44,333 nucleotides of DNA. It comes from UBA1189 sp045660385 (GTDB lineage: Bacteria > Bacteroidota > Bacteroidia > Bacteroidales > Bacteroidaceae). The first letter of the stretch is position 1. Every line of letters starts with the position of its first letter. The translations under genes and the position numbers were made by a program. The notes under the pieces are model-generated. The model did not search any database, was not told the origin of the DNA, and saw only the letters and a program-made list of their open reading frames with translations. Below are positions 8,562 to 17,384 of this stretch, piece after piece. The stretch lies in contig JAZRDT010000152.1 in assembly GCA_045660385.1 (NCBI GenBank), forward strand, positions 1 through 44,333, written 5' to 3'.

Positions 8562-9362
8562 TTATTGGGCCCGTAGCTCCCAGAAGGCTACGGCAGCCGC
8601 TGCAGCCACGTTGAGAGAGTCTACCCCGTGTGCCATAGGTATGCGCACCACATAATCGGCCGCACATATCACCTCATGCGCCAATCCGTCGCCTTCTGTG
8701 CCCATGATGATGGCCAGGCGCTCCGTACTCTTCAGTGCGGGGTGGTCGATAGATACCGAGTCGTCGGTCAAGGCCATAGCGGCCGTAGTGAAGCCCTCGG
8801 CATGCAACTCCTCCTCGATATTGTCTATCCATGTCCAAGGAACGAGAAATACCGAACCCATCGACACGCGCACAGCGCGGCGGTTCAGTGGGTCGCAGGC
8901 GGTACGTGTGAGCAGCACGGCGTCGATACCCAAGGCTGCAGCCGAGCGGAAGATGGCACCAATATTGGTCGTGTCGGTAACCCCATCAATCACCACCACC
9001 CTGCGTGACCCCTTCAACACAGAGGGTAGGGGAGGCATCTCGGGGCGTAGCATGGCACATAGCACACCTCGTGTGAGCGTGTATCCTGTGAGCGAAGCCA
9101 GCAGTTCGCGGCTCCCCGTATAGATAGGTATATTTCCACAGCGCTCTACGATGTCGGCTGCGTCGCCCGTGATGTGGCGTTCTTCGCACAGCAGAGCCTG
9201 CGGTACATAGCCGGCCTCCATGGCCACGCGTATTACTTTGGGGCTTTCGGCAATGAAAACCCCCTTGTCGGGCTCGATGCGGCGGCGCAACTGCGCCTCG
9301 GTGAGTGTGCTGAACACCTCTATGCCGGGGTGGTCGAGCGATGTGATGTGTATGATGGGCAT
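8562..9362 (-). CDS. TrmH/SpoU-family RNA 2'-O-methyltransferase
   Basis: A 266-residue SPOUT-class RNA methyltransferase that should transfer a methyl group from S-adenosylmethionine to a ribose 2'-OH in tRNA or rRNA. The three SpoU motifs are present: NIGAIFRSAAALGIDAVLL with the catalytic-type Asn-Arg (motif 1), IIMGTEGDGL (motif 2) and RIPMAHGVDSLNVAAAAAV (motif 3), which together form the trefoil knot. The N-terminal 100 residues form a substrate-binding domain of the RlmB/TrmH-like kind. It is the last gene of a minus-strand group with miaB and a hydrolase (23-base and 16-base gaps), so two RNA-modification genes flank an exported enzyme. The target nucleotide is not predictable from the sequence. 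Confidence 0.9.
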   Translation of the reverse strand: MPIIHITSLDHPGIEVFSTLTEAQLRRRIEPDKGVFIAESPKVIRVAMEAGYVPQALLCEERHITGDAADIVERCGNIPIYTGSRELLASLTGYTLTRGVLCAMLRPEMPPLPSVLKGSRRVVVIDGVTDTTNIGAIFRSAAALGIDAVLLTRTACDPLNRRAVRVSMGSVFLVPWTWIDNIEEELHAEGFTTAAMALTDDSVSIDHPALKSTERLAIIMGTEGDGLAHEVICAADYVVRIPMAHGVDSLNVAAAAAVAFWELRAQ

Positions 9363-9385
9363 AAGATACCTTCCAGTTGAGTCGG

Positions 9386-10726
9386 TTACAAACGGATATC
9401 GATACCAGCGGCAAACACGCGCTCGGGGTCGAAAAAGGTAGCGCAGCTGTTTACCATGTGCTTCATGTTGGGGCGCACCTTTCCATGATACACCTTGCGG
9501 CCATTCACGATGACGGTCACCTTGCGTGAGAAATCCACCATTTCATCGGAGAAATACAGGGTGAAAGCGCCCTCCTTGGCCGACTCGTAGTGTTTGATGT
9601 GCTTCACGGGGATGTTCCATCGCGGCTCGCGCTGGGTTACCTCATACTGCACACGGTCGATGGTGAGTTCGATGGTGTTGTCTCTCACCGTCATCTCGTA
9701 GCGGGTGCGCTCATTCCCCCCGATGGTGTCGCGCTCGTGGATGGCGATGTTATAGAATCCACGGCGGTAGATGCCATCCATGGGATAGTCTTCCCAAATG
9801 AAATGGCGGGGATGCGGGTTGCGGGTGAAATGGCTCAGCCACGGTGTGGTGGGCGAGTAGTCGATGCCATGGCCACGTCCCGGAATGAGTTCGATGTGGT
9901 GGCGATACTCGGTGGGGTAGCAGTGTTGCAGACTATCGAAAAGTTCGTGTGTGCGTGCAGTGAGCAGGTCGCGGGCAAACATGAAGTCGTTGGCTCCCGT
10001 GCGAAGCGAGAAGCCTATGTTGCCGCAGTTCTCGGCAGGTGCATCGAAGGGAATCTCACCTCCCGCCATGGGTCCCGCTGCTGCCAGGTAGTCGGCATAG
10101 AACGATGCCAGGCGCTGACTGCCATAGCCCCCCTCGGAGATACCGAATAGATACACCCTGTTGGCATTCACTTCGCCTCCCACGAAAGCCTGTCGCAGCA
10201 GTCGTTCCCAGGCAAACTGCTTGGCGCGTTGCCACCAACGGTAGTAGCTGCCCTCGTTCGGTATTTGGGGGATGAAGTAGAGCGATGGCGCATCCTCGAA
10301 GCGCGAGCAGAGAATGTAGCCCGTGCCCCACTCATGCGTCTTGGGTCCTGAGCCATGGATGTAGAGGTACAAGGGCCAGCCCTCGGCAGGCTTGTCGCCC
10401 TTGGTGCCAAAGTAGTAGGGCATCACGGCGTTGGGTTCCAAGTGTGCGGGTAATGGCCACAGCAACGTGTCGGCATTGGTCAGCGGTCGTAAGTCAGGCA
10501 GGCGTTCCTCCTCGTAGGCGAGGCTTGCCTCGCGCCAGGCCATCCATACGGCAGTACGGTACTCTTTCACGTCGTCCCATGCCATAGGCATGTCGCTTGT
10601 GTGGAGGGTGTGGTCGCCTTGTAGGCAGATTGAGAAATAGCTCTTCAGCGCCTCTCCATCGGCGGTTTGTCCTTGCATGGGGCAACTCAGCGCCAGCATG
10701 GCGCATAGCAGCGTGTGTATCTTCAT
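9386..10726 (-). CDS. Secreted alpha/beta-hydrolase, putative esterase or peptidase
   Basis: A 446-residue exported protein with an alpha/beta-hydrolase domain. A signal peptide covers residues 1 to about 20 (LLCAMLALSCPMQGQ). LYLYIHGSG is the oxyanion strand, FGISEGGYGSQRLA carries the nucleophile Ser in GxSxG, and RTGANDF and GRGHGID are the likely acid and histidine regions. The last 120 residues are beta-rich and hydrolase-unlike (from about YEMTVRDNTIELTID), possibly a small accessory domain. Similar proteins in Bacteroidota are annotated only as hypothetical or esterase-like. It lies between miaB and the TrmH-like gene, with short gaps, and is probably co-transcribed. Substrate unknown; the call is limited to fold and export. 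Confidence 0.75.
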   Translation of the reverse strand: MKIHTLLCAMLALSCPMQGQTADGEALKSYFSICLQGDHTLHTSDMPMAWDDVKEYRTAVWMAWREASLAYEEERLPDLRPLTNADTLLWPLPAHLEPNAVMPYYFGTKGDKPAEGWPLYLYIHGSGPKTHEWGTGYILCSRFEDAPSLYFIPQIPNEGSYYRWWQRAKQFAWERLLRQAFVGGEVNANRVYLFGISEGGYGSQRLASFYADYLAAAGPMAGGEIPFDAPAENCGNIGFSLRTGANDFMFARDLLTARTHELFDSLQHCYPTEYRHHIELIPGRGHGIDYSPTTPWLSHFTRNPHPRHFIWEDYPMDGIYRRGFYNIAIHERDTIGGNERTRYEMTVRDNTIELTIDRVQYEVTQREPRWNIPVKHIKHYESAKEGAFTLYFSDEMVDFSRKVTVIVNGRKVYHGKVRPNMKHMVNSCATFFDPERVFAAGIDIRL

Positions 10727-10742
10727 AGCGTGTAGTTTGCTG

Positions 10743-12071
10743 TTAGTTTATGGGACGTCCAATTAGCGTTGCTGAGCTGGCGTCAAGGATCTCCACCATC
10801 ACGAAGTCGCCGATGCGGTGGTTCTGCTTGTCGAACACCACGGTCTTGTTCTGCTCGGTACGTCCGCAGAGTTGTTCGCGCGAACGCTTCGAGTAGCCCT
10901 CTACCAGCACCTCGTAGGTTTTGCCGATGCAGCGTCGGTTGCTCTCTGCCGAGAGCTCGTTCTGTACGGCGATAATCTCATTCAAGCGGCGTATCTTCAC
11001 CTCCTCGGAGATATCGTCGGGCAGGTGGCGGCTGGCATAGGTGCCGGGGCGCTCGCTATACTTGAACATGAAGGCTGAATCGTATTCGCACAGGCGCATC
11101 AGCGAAAGCGACTCCTGATGGTCCTCCTCCGTTTCCGAGTGGAAGCCTGAGAAGATGTCGGTGCTCAGTCCGCAATCGGGGATGATGCGGCGTATGGCCT
11201 CCACGCGCTCAAGATACCACTCGCGGGTATACTTGCGGTTCATCAATTTCAGCACACGGCTGCTACCGCTCTGCACAGGCAAGTGTATGTGCTTGCAGAT
11301 ATTGGGTACCTCGGCAATGGCCTGTAGGGTCTCGTCGCTCATGTCCTTGGGGTGCGAGGTGGTGAATCGCACGCGCATATCGGGTGCAGCAGCTGCCACC
11401 ATACGCAGCAGCATGGGGAAGGTGATTACCTCACCCTCGCGCTCGAAACGGTACGAGTTCACGTTCTGCCCCAGCAGCGTCACCTCCTTGTAGCCTTTGG
11501 CCACCAGGTCGTTCACCTCGTTGAGAATGCTCTCCACGTCGCGGCTACGTTCGCGGCCTCGGGTGTAGGGCACGATGCAGTAGTGGCAAAAGTTGTTGCA
11601 TCCACGCATGATGGATACAAAACCCGAGATATGGTTGCCGCAGATGCGCGAGGGTATCACTTCGCGGTAGGTCTCCGTGGTCGACAGCTCCACGTTCATC
11701 GCCTTCTCTCCCGCCTCCACCTGTGCGATGAGGTCGGGCAGTGAGAGGTATGCATCGGGACCGGCCACGAGGTCAACGCCATGATTCTCGATGAGGTTCT
11801 CCTTTACGCGTTCGGCCATGCATCCCACCACGCCAATGATGAGTTTGCGACCCTTCTTGCGCAAGGCATTCAGCGCATCCAGTCGGTGCAGAATCTTCTG
11901 TTCGGCGTTGTCACGTATCGAGCAGGTGTTGAGCAACACGGCATCGGCATCGTCCAGACTCTCGCAAGGGTCATAGCCTGCCATCTTCATTACCGAAGCT
12001 ATCACTTCGCTGTCGGCCACATTCATCTGGCAGCCGTAGGTCTCAATGTAGAGGTGCTTGGTGCATTCCAT
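10743..12071 (-). CDS. miaB: tRNA-2-methylthio-N6-dimethylallyladenosine synthase MiaB
   Basis: MiaB is a radical-SAM enzyme that adds a methylthio group to i6A37 of tRNAs reading codons that begin with U. All parts of the 442-residue protein are visible. The N-terminal MTTase domain carries the auxiliary-cluster cysteines Cys14 (TYGCQMN), Cys50 (LNTCSIR) and Cys84 (VGCMAER). The radical-SAM domain has CNNFCHYC (Cys158, Cys162, Cys165) followed by PYTRGRERSR, a MiaB hallmark. A C-terminal TRAM domain follows (GRTEQNKTVVFD to the end). RimO and MtaB differ in this PYTRG context, so MiaB is favoured. It is the first gene of its group, with a promoter at 12110-12143. Confidence 0.97.
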   Translation of the reverse strand: MECTKHLYIETYGCQMNVADSEVIASVMKMAGYDPCESLDDADAVLLNTCSIRDNAEQKILHRLDALNALRKKGRKLIIGVVGCMAERVKENLIENHGVDLVAGPDAYLSLPDLIAQVEAGEKAMNVELSTTETYREVIPSRICGNHISGFVSIMRGCNNFCHYCIVPYTRGRERSRDVESILNEVNDLVAKGYKEVTLLGQNVNSYRFEREGEVITFPMLLRMVAAAAPDMRVRFTTSHPKDMSDETLQAIAEVPNICKHIHLPVQSGSSRVLKLMNRKYTREWYLERVEAIRRIIPDCGLSTDIFSGFHSETEEDHQESLSLMRLCEYDSAFMFKYSERPGTYASRHLPDDISEEVKIRRLNEIIAVQNELSAESNRRCIGKTYEVLVEGYSKRSREQLCGRTEQNKTVVFDKQNHRIGDFVMVEILDASSATLIGRPIN

Positions 12072-12109
12072 ATCTTTTTGTATAAATGTATCTCTTATTT
12101 TTTCGTCTG

Positions 12110-12143
12110 CGAAGTTACGGCTATTTTATGAATAAATTGTCAA
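12110..12143 (-). promoter_or_regulatory. Probable promoter for miaB
   Basis: On the minus strand TAACTTCG (12117-12110) resembles the -7 box with one mismatch, and TTG (12143-12141) lies 23 bases upstream, a little more than the usual spacing. Confidence 0.4.
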
Positions 12144-12280
12144 AAACGAGCTATTTACTACCGTTTCAAATGTTAAAAAAATAATAAAGCGCACATTTTT
12201 TTAACTTTTTCCCCTTTTTTCTTTGCCATTAGGAAAAAAAGGTTGAAATTTGCATAAACATTAGATTTTTTCATAGTTAA

Positions 12281-12380
12281 GGTTTAGGTTAAAAATGGGA
12301 AAGAGGGGCTGCGAAGTTCCTCTTTTTTTGGAGCTACCCCCTCGGACCGACAGTAAAGTTGTTGTCCCTAAAACCTAAAC
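12281..12380 (+). promoter_or_regulatory. Structured leader with mutually exclusive hairpins before the GH123-like gene
   Basis: The 339-base gap between miaB and this gene ends in a structured leader. GTTTAGGTT (12282-12290) is perfectly complementary to AACCTAAAC (12372-12380). Inside this closing stem, AAGAGG (12301-12306) can pair with CCTCTT (12319-12324) to form a terminator, while the overlapping GAGGGG (12303-12308) can instead pair with CCCCTC (12338-12343). This is the layout of an attenuator. No known riboswitch class or leader peptide was recognised. A weak -7 box TTTCTTTG lies upstream at about 12217-12224. The pairings are seen in sequence; regulation is inferred. Confidence 0.45.
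12301..12329 (+). terminator. Terminator-like hairpin inside the leader
   Basis: AAGAGG and CCTCTT form a 6-bp stem with a 12-base loop, and the stem runs into a run of seven T (12323-12329). It stands 82 bases before the start codon, so read-through would be needed to express the gene. Confidence 0.5.
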
Positions 12381-12410
12381 ACCACACACCCTAATACCCT
12401 ATAACCAAAA

Positions 12411-14180
12411 ATGAAGAAGATTGCACTACTACTTGCATTGGCAAGTCTCACCACCCTGACACAGGCTCAGGACACCTTCGTGGAAACCCCCGACCATCGC
12501 CTTCCCGTTGCCCAAGAGTGGCAATCGGTGCATGGCAGCATCCGTGCCGCATGGGGCAGCAGCGATGTGCGCTATGCATGGCATTCCCTGCCCGATGTGC
12601 AGCGTTTGCACCGTCACGAGCAGCTCACCGCATGGCGCGGCGAGCGTGTGAGCGCCCTGGCCCTCATCTATGGCGATGTAGCCACCGATAGTGTCGCCCC
12701 CCTCACATTGCAGCTCTCGTCCTTCAAGAGCGGTCGCCACACACTCCCTACCCAAGCCGTGCAGGCCGCCTTCGTGCGCTATGTGAAGACCGATGCGTGG
12801 AGCACCCCCGATGGCCGTGGTGCAGGCTGTGGCCATCGCCCCGATCACACCATTTTCGATTCCACTATGGTAGCCGATATCATCGACCCCCACGCCTCAT
12901 CGCTTCCCCTCGATGCTATGAGCACCCGCTCCGTATGGGTCAGTTGTCAAGTCCCCACCGATGCCGTGCCCGGTACCTATAGCGGCCATCTCACCGTCAA
13001 GGCAGGCAAGCGCACCATTGCCAAGCTCCCTTTGAGCATCAAGGTCGTTGCCCGCACCCTGCCCGCACCCAGCGAGTGGGCCTTTCACCTCGACCTCTGG
13101 CAGAACCCCTTTGCCGAGGCCCGCTACTACGGCACACCCCTCTGGAGCGATGCCCATCTCGCAGCCATGCGCCCCTCGATGGAGATGCTCGCTGCAGCCG
13201 GACAGAAGGTCATCACTACCAGCATCATGCATAAGCCCTGGAACGGACAAACCGAGGATCACTTCGACTCCATGGTGACCTGGGTCAAGAAGCTCGACGG
13301 CACATGGAGCTTCAGTTTCGATGTGTTCGACCGCTGGGTCGAGTTCATGATGAGCTGCGGCATCGATAGCCAAATCAATTGCTACACCATGATTCCCTGG
13401 TCGCTCACCTTCCCCTACTACGATGAGGCCAGCAACCGCATGCAATCGGCGCGCACAGCCCCCGGCGATGCTGCCTACGAGGAGATGTGGGTAGCCATGC
13501 TCAAAGCCTTCTCGCAGCACCTGCGCCAAAAGGGATGGTTCTCCATCACCGCCATTGCCATGGACGAGCGTCCCATGCGTGCCATGCAGCACGCCATGGA
13601 GGTCATCCGCAAGGCCGACCCCGAGTTCCGCGTAGCCCTTGCCGGCAACTACCACCCCGAGATTGAGAGCGGCCTCTTCGATTACTGCATCGCCCTTGAC
13701 CAGGGCGAACTGCTCCCCAAGGATGTCCTGGCACGCCGCAAGGCCGAGGGTAAGACGACTACTGTCTACACCTGCTGCTCTACCCATAAGCCCAACACCT
13801 TCACCTTCTCTGACCCCTGCGAAGCCTCGTGGTATGGCTTCTACGTTGCCCACTCGGGCTACGACGGCTATTTGCGCTGGGCTTACAACAGTTGGACCGC
13901 CCATCCGCTCCACGACACTCGCTTCCGCTCATGGCCCGCAGGTGATACCTACGTGGTGTACCCCTACGGCCGCAGTTCCGTACGTTTTGAGAAGCTCATC
14001 GAAGGCATCCAGGCACATGAGAAGATACGCATCCTGCGCGAGCAGTTCACCGCATCGGGCGACAGCGCCAAGCTCGCTCAGCTCAATGCATGGGTCGAGC
14101 AGTGCAATCTCAATAGCCAATACACAGATTCCTACCCTGCCCTTATCCGTGAGTGGCAGCAACGCCTCAACAACTTCTGA
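12411..14180 (+). CDS. Secreted GH123-like glycoside hydrolase (DUF4091 domain)
   Basis: A 589-residue exported protein with the architecture of glycoside hydrolase family 123, whose characterised members are beta-N-acetylgalactosaminidases acting by a substrate-assisted mechanism. A signal peptide ends at TQAQ (residue 20). A beta-sandwich N-terminal domain (about 20-215, ending with VPGTYSGHLTV) precedes a TIM-barrel that starts near EWAFHLDLWQNPFA. The adjacent catalytic-type pair Asp385-Glu386 is seen in AIAMDERPMRAM. The C-terminal DUF4091 segment includes YLRWAYNSW and GDTYVVYPYG, conserved in this group. Wobble positions are mostly C, unlike the ABC genes that follow. A patatin gene begins 12 bases after the stop. 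Activity on GalNAc is inferred from the family and may not hold for this subfamily. Confidence 0.8.
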   Translation: MKKIALLLALASLTTLTQAQDTFVETPDHRLPVAQEWQSVHGSIRAAWGSSDVRYAWHSLPDVQRLHRHEQLTAWRGERVSALALIYGDVATDSVAPLTLQLSSFKSGRHTLPTQAVQAAFVRYVKTDAWSTPDGRGAGCGHRPDHTIFDSTMVADIIDPHASSLPLDAMSTRSVWVSCQVPTDAVPGTYSGHLTVKAGKRTIAKLPLSIKVVARTLPAPSEWAFHLDLWQNPFAEARYYGTPLWSDAHLAAMRPSMEMLAAAGQKVITTSIMHKPWNGQTEDHFDSMVTWVKKLDGTWSFSFDVFDRWVEFMMSCGIDSQINCYTMIPWSLTFPYYDEASNRMQSARTAPGDAAYEEMWVAMLKAFSQHLRQKGWFSITAIAMDERPMRAMQHAMEVIRKADPEFRVALAGNYHPEIESGLFDYCIALDQGELLPKDVLARRKAEGKTTTVYTCCSTHKPNTFTFSDPCEASWYGFYVAHSGYDGYLRWAYNSWTAHPLHDTRFRSWPAGDTYVVYPYGRSSVRFEKLIEGIQAHEKIRILREQFTASGDSAKLAQLNAWVEQCNLNSQYTDSYPALIREWQQRLNNF

Positions 14181-14192
14181 TCTACCCACGGC

Positions 14193-15032
14193 ATGAACGT
14201 ACCGTTTGAACGTACAGCCCTCGTGCTTGAGGGGGGTGGCATGCGCGGTGTCTTCACCAGCGGCGTGCTCGACTGGATGATCGACCATCGAGTTACCTTT
14301 CCCTACTGTGTGGCCGTGTCGGCAGGCTCCAGCAACGCCCTCTCCTACGCCTCGCACCAGCGTGGCCGCGGCAAGTACATCTTTGCCGACCTCCAGGCCG
14401 ATCGCCATTACCTGGGTCTGCGTAACCTTGTGCGCCACCGCAGCATCATGGATATGGACCTCCTCTATCGCGAGGTGCCTGAGGTCATCTGGCCCTACGA
14501 CTATGCCGCCTACCGTGCCAACCCCATGCGCCTTGAGAGCGTCGCCATCGACTGCCTCACGGGCCAGGCCGTATACCTCGAGGAGAAGGAGAATGCCGAG
14601 CGCATCATCGACATCGTGCGTGCTTCCAGCAGTCTGCCCTTTGCATGCCCCATAGCTCATGTCGACGGGCGTGCCATGCTCGATGGCGGCATTGCCGACT
14701 CTATCCCCTTGCAGCGCGCCTTCGACCAAGGCTACACCCATGCTGTGGTGGTGCTTACCCGTCATCGTGGCTACCGCAAGCGCGAGCACACCTCACGTAT
14801 CCCCTCGTTCTTCTATGCGCGCTACCCTCAGCTACGCCAAGCCCTTATCACCCGTGCCCAGCGCTATAATGCCCAGCTCGAGTGGGTCGAGCGTCTCGAG
14901 TGCGAAGGCCGCATCACCGTTATCCGTCCCGACCATCCCGTCGAGGTGGCCCGCATCGAGACCGACATGGCCAAGATGAATGCCCTCTACGAGCATGGCT
15001 TCGAGGTGGCTCAGCGTGTGCTGGGGCAGTGA
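14193..15032 (+). CDS. Patatin-like phospholipase family protein
   Basis: A 279-residue patatin-family serine hydrolase, likely a cytoplasmic or membrane-associated acyl-lipid hydrolase of the YjjU/RssA type. The oxyanion loop is LEGGGMRGVFTSGVLD near the N-terminus. The nucleophile elbow is VSAGSSNALSYAS (AVSAG stands for the usual GxSxG, with Ala at the first place). The catalytic Asp is in MLDGGIADSIP (DG dyad). There is no signal peptide or membrane segment. It lies 12 bases after the GH123-like gene and shares its C-rich codon use, so the two are probably one transcription unit. The natural substrate is unknown. Confidence 0.88.
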   Translation: MNVPFERTALVLEGGGMRGVFTSGVLDWMIDHRVTFPYCVAVSAGSSNALSYASHQRGRGKYIFADLQADRHYLGLRNLVRHRSIMDMDLLYREVPEVIWPYDYAAYRANPMRLESVAIDCLTGQAVYLEEKENAERIIDIVRASSSLPFACPIAHVDGRAMLDGGIADSIPLQRAFDQGYTHAVVVLTRHRGYRKREHTSRIPSFFYARYPQLRQALITRAQRYNAQLEWVERLECEGRITVIRPDHPVEVARIETDMAKMNALYEHGFEVAQRVLGQ

Positions 15033-15360
15033 GGCGTTACAGCCACGGCTGCTTTCTTAGTCACTAAACCTGCCCGTTGACTGAGTTGGCCACCTCGGCT
15101 GACTGAGCAAATATTTGTTCTTGGTTTACTTCTACAAAGCGATACGATACCTTGCTTACCCTAAGCATTACATAACCTCCACTATGTCAGACTCCCAATA
15201 CTCCTGCATAGGTGATTTGCTGCATGTGGAGCGTACTTGTAGTTCTCTACTCTAAACGAATGTTAAAAAGATTTGTGTAGGTGGGGTTAATAAAAATATA
15301 TTTTATACATTTGTGGTTCAATATATAACAAGTGGTTTCATTTTTTGACTGGTGTGCGCG
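15033..15360. other. Gene-free spacer (328 bases)
   Basis: No gene, RNA or long repeat was recognised. It holds the short palindrome TTAGT-C-ACTAA (15058-15068), two GACTGAG motifs near 15078 and 15101, and, at its right end, a promoter-like -7 box for the ABC operon. Confidence 0.5.
15306..15313 (+). promoter_or_regulatory. -7 box of the ABC exporter operon
   Basis: TACATTTG matches TAnnTTTG and lies 47 bases before the ATG at 15361. The -33 region is AT-rich (TTAATAAAA) without a clear TTTG at the usual distance. Confidence 0.4.
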
Positions 15361-16077
15361 ATGATACAGCTCAGGAACATACATAAGACATATGATAATG
15401 GCTCGCCACTGCATGTGCTCAAGGGCATCGACCTCGACATAGCGCAGGGGGAGTTTGTAGCTATCATGGGAGCCTCGGGCTCGGGAAAATCGACCCTGCT
15501 CAATATACTGGGCATACTGGACGACTACGACGAGGGGGAGTACAAGCTGGGCGGACAACTCATCAGAGGACTGAGCGAGACGCATGCCGCAGGATACCGC
15601 AATAGGATGATAGGATTCATCTTCCAGTCGTTTAACCTGATTCCCTTCAAGAATGCGCTGGAGAATGTGGCGCTGCCACTCTTCTACCAAGGGGTGAGCC
15701 GCAGCAAACGCAATCAGCTGGCACTGGAGTATCTGGATAAGTTTGGCCTGAAGGACTGGGCACACCACTACCCTAACGAGCTGTCGGGCGGACAGAAACA
15801 GCGCGTGGCTATAGCACGAGCACTCATCACACAACCACAGATCATACTGGCCGACGAGCCTACAGGAGCACTCGACAGTAAGACCTCGATAGAGGTGATG
15901 CAGATACTCAAGAAGCTGCACCGCGAGGGGATGACCATCGTGGTGGTGACACACGAAAGTGGCGTGGCGTATCAGACGGAGAAGATTATACATATCAAGG
16001 ACGGACTGATAGAGCGCATAGAGGAGAACACGGAAGGGGGCAAGGGACCCTTCGGCATGGATGGTATAATGAAGTAA
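15361..16077 (+). CDS. ABC transporter ATP-binding protein (LolD/MacB-type)
   Basis: A 238-residue ATPase of the MacB/LolD class, which powers mechanotransmission-type exporters. Walker A is GASGSGKST (37-45), the Q-loop lies in FIFQSFNLIP, the signature is LSGGQKQR (141-148), Walker B is IILADE (161-166), followed by the D-loop GALD and the H-loop VVVTHES. The ATG at 15361 is chosen because it begins the standard MIQLRNIHKTY; a GTG nine bases earlier would only add three residues. It opens a five-gene operon with two permeases, an adaptor and TolC, so here the ATPase is a separate subunit rather than fused as in MacB. Isoleucine is often coded by ATA, as in the next genes and unlike most of the window. 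Confidence 0.95.
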   Translation: MIQLRNIHKTYDNGSPLHVLKGIDLDIAQGEFVAIMGASGSGKSTLLNILGILDDYDEGEYKLGGQLIRGLSETHAAGYRNRMIGFIFQSFNLIPFKNALENVALPLFYQGVSRSKRNQLALEYLDKFGLKDWAHHYPNELSGGQKQRVAIARALITQPQIILADEPTGALDSKTSIEVMQILKKLHREGMTIVVVTHESGVAYQTEKIIHIKDGLIERIEENTEGGKGPFGMDGIMK

Positions 16078-16089
16078 CACGCGACGACA

Positions 16090-17343
16090 ATGCTGGACAC
16101 GCTACTAGAGATCTGGGGAGCCATACGACGCAACAAGATGCGCACCATAGCTACGGGATTTGCTGTGGCCAGTGGCATATTCCTGATGATCATACTGCAG
16201 GGGGCCAGCAATGGTATCATACATACGCTGGAGAAGAATAGCGGCGGACTGGCCTTCGACGTGATACAGGTGTGGGGTGGGTATACATCGCTACCGCATG
16301 CCGGATGGAAGGAGGGACGACGCATCAGACTGGACGAACGCGACATGATAAGGGCCACGGAGACGATGGACGACCATGTGGTGGGAGCCACGGCAGATGT
16401 GTCGCAGGGCGGACTGGTAGCTGCGGTAGGTGGCAACTACATGAGCGTGAGCATGCAGGGGGTGTATCCGGACTATGCGGAGATAGAGGGAATGAACATC
16501 ACGCAGGGGCGTTTTGTGAACAAGATAGATATGGACGAGAAGCGCAAGGTGGTGGTGATGAGCGAGGATAATGCCAAGAATCTGTTCAAGGACAGGATAT
16601 CGCCCATAGGACGCATGGTGAAGATAGGCAATGCGCAGTATAAGGTGGTGGGACTGTATGAGTCGAACTCGATGTGGACCGACAATAATATGTATGCCCC
16701 TTACACCATGGTGCAGACGATATATCACAAGGGACGCACCATCAACAGCATCACCATGAAGACGAAGGAGCTGGAGACGATGAAGGAGAACGAGGCCTTC
16801 GAGCTGCAGCTGCGACAGGCCATGAGCCATATGCACGACTTTGACCCCGAAGACAAGCGGGCGGTGTGGATGAGCAACTCGGCCACACAGAATGAGCAGA
16901 TAAGTATGGCATCGGCCATGCTGAGCACCTCGTTCTGGGTGCTGGGACTGCTGACACTGATAAGTGGCGTGGTGGGCGTGAGCAACATCATGCTCATAGC
17001 GGTGAAGGAGCGTACGCATGAGTTTGGCATACGCAAGGCACTGGGGGCCAAGCCACGCAACATCATAGGCATGGTGATGATGGAGAGTGTGATGATAACG
17101 GCGCTGTTTGGCTACATAGGCATGCTGGCGGGCATAGGATTCTGCGAAGTGATGGATGCCACGGTGGGCAATCATATGCTCGACGTGGGCATACTGCAGC
17201 AGGAGATATTCATTGACCCCACGGTAGACATAGCTACCTGCGTGAGGGCTACGTGTATCATCATCGTGGCGGGAGCGCTGGCGGGATTCTTCCCTGCACG
17301 CAAGGCGGCCAAGGTGAAGCCCATAGAGGCGCTAAGAGGATAA
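16090..17343 (+). CDS. ABC transporter permease (MacB/FtsX family), first of two
   Basis: A 417-residue permease of the MacB type. One membrane helix lies near residues 18-40 (IATGFAVASGIFLMIIL), a periplasmic core domain of about 240 residues follows (from GIIHTLEKNSGG), and the C-terminal FtsX module has three helices, beginning at MLSTSFWVLGLLTLISGVVGVSN and including the conserved RTHEFGIRKALGA coupling stretch. It ends with ARKAAKVKPIEALRG, the usual family end. The gene begins 12 bases after the ATPase stop. It should form a heterodimer with the next permease, since the two differ in sequence. The periplasmic domain would dock on the adaptor and TolC. The exported substrate is unknown; peptides, siderophores and macrolides are all possible. 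Confidence 0.92.
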   Translation: MLDTLLEIWGAIRRNKMRTIATGFAVASGIFLMIILQGASNGIIHTLEKNSGGLAFDVIQVWGGYTSLPHAGWKEGRRIRLDERDMIRATETMDDHVVGATADVSQGGLVAAVGGNYMSVSMQGVYPDYAEIEGMNITQGRFVNKIDMDEKRKVVVMSEDNAKNLFKDRISPIGRMVKIGNAQYKVVGLYESNSMWTDNNMYAPYTMVQTIYHKGRTINSITMKTKELETMKENEAFELQLRQAMSHMHDFDPEDKRAVWMSNSATQNEQISMASAMLSTSFWVLGLLTLISGVVGVSNIMLIAVKERTHEFGIRKALGAKPRNIIGMVMMESVMITALFGYIGMLAGIGFCEVMDATVGNHMLDVGILQQEIFIDPTVDIATCVRATCIIIVAGALAGFFPARKAAKVKPIEALRG

Positions 17344-17384
17344 GAACTTAAAAAAGAACGAACGATTATAACACGGATAGAAGG

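Noticed and set aside
12897..13913. Long open frame on the minus strand opposite the GH123-like gene
   Set aside because: Its product (Gly/Val/His-rich) shows no recognisable domain, and the plus strand encodes a complete family protein with signal peptide. The open frame follows from the C-rich wobble positions of the real gene.
15033..15305. Possible small gene or RNA in the spacer before the ABC operon
   Set aside because: No open frame with a credible start, no promoter-hairpin-terminator arrangement and no known RNA motif could be seen.
15352..15360. GTG as start of the ABC ATPase
   Set aside because: It would add three residues (Met-Cys-Ala) before the normal MIQLRN start of this family; ATG at 15361 is preferred.
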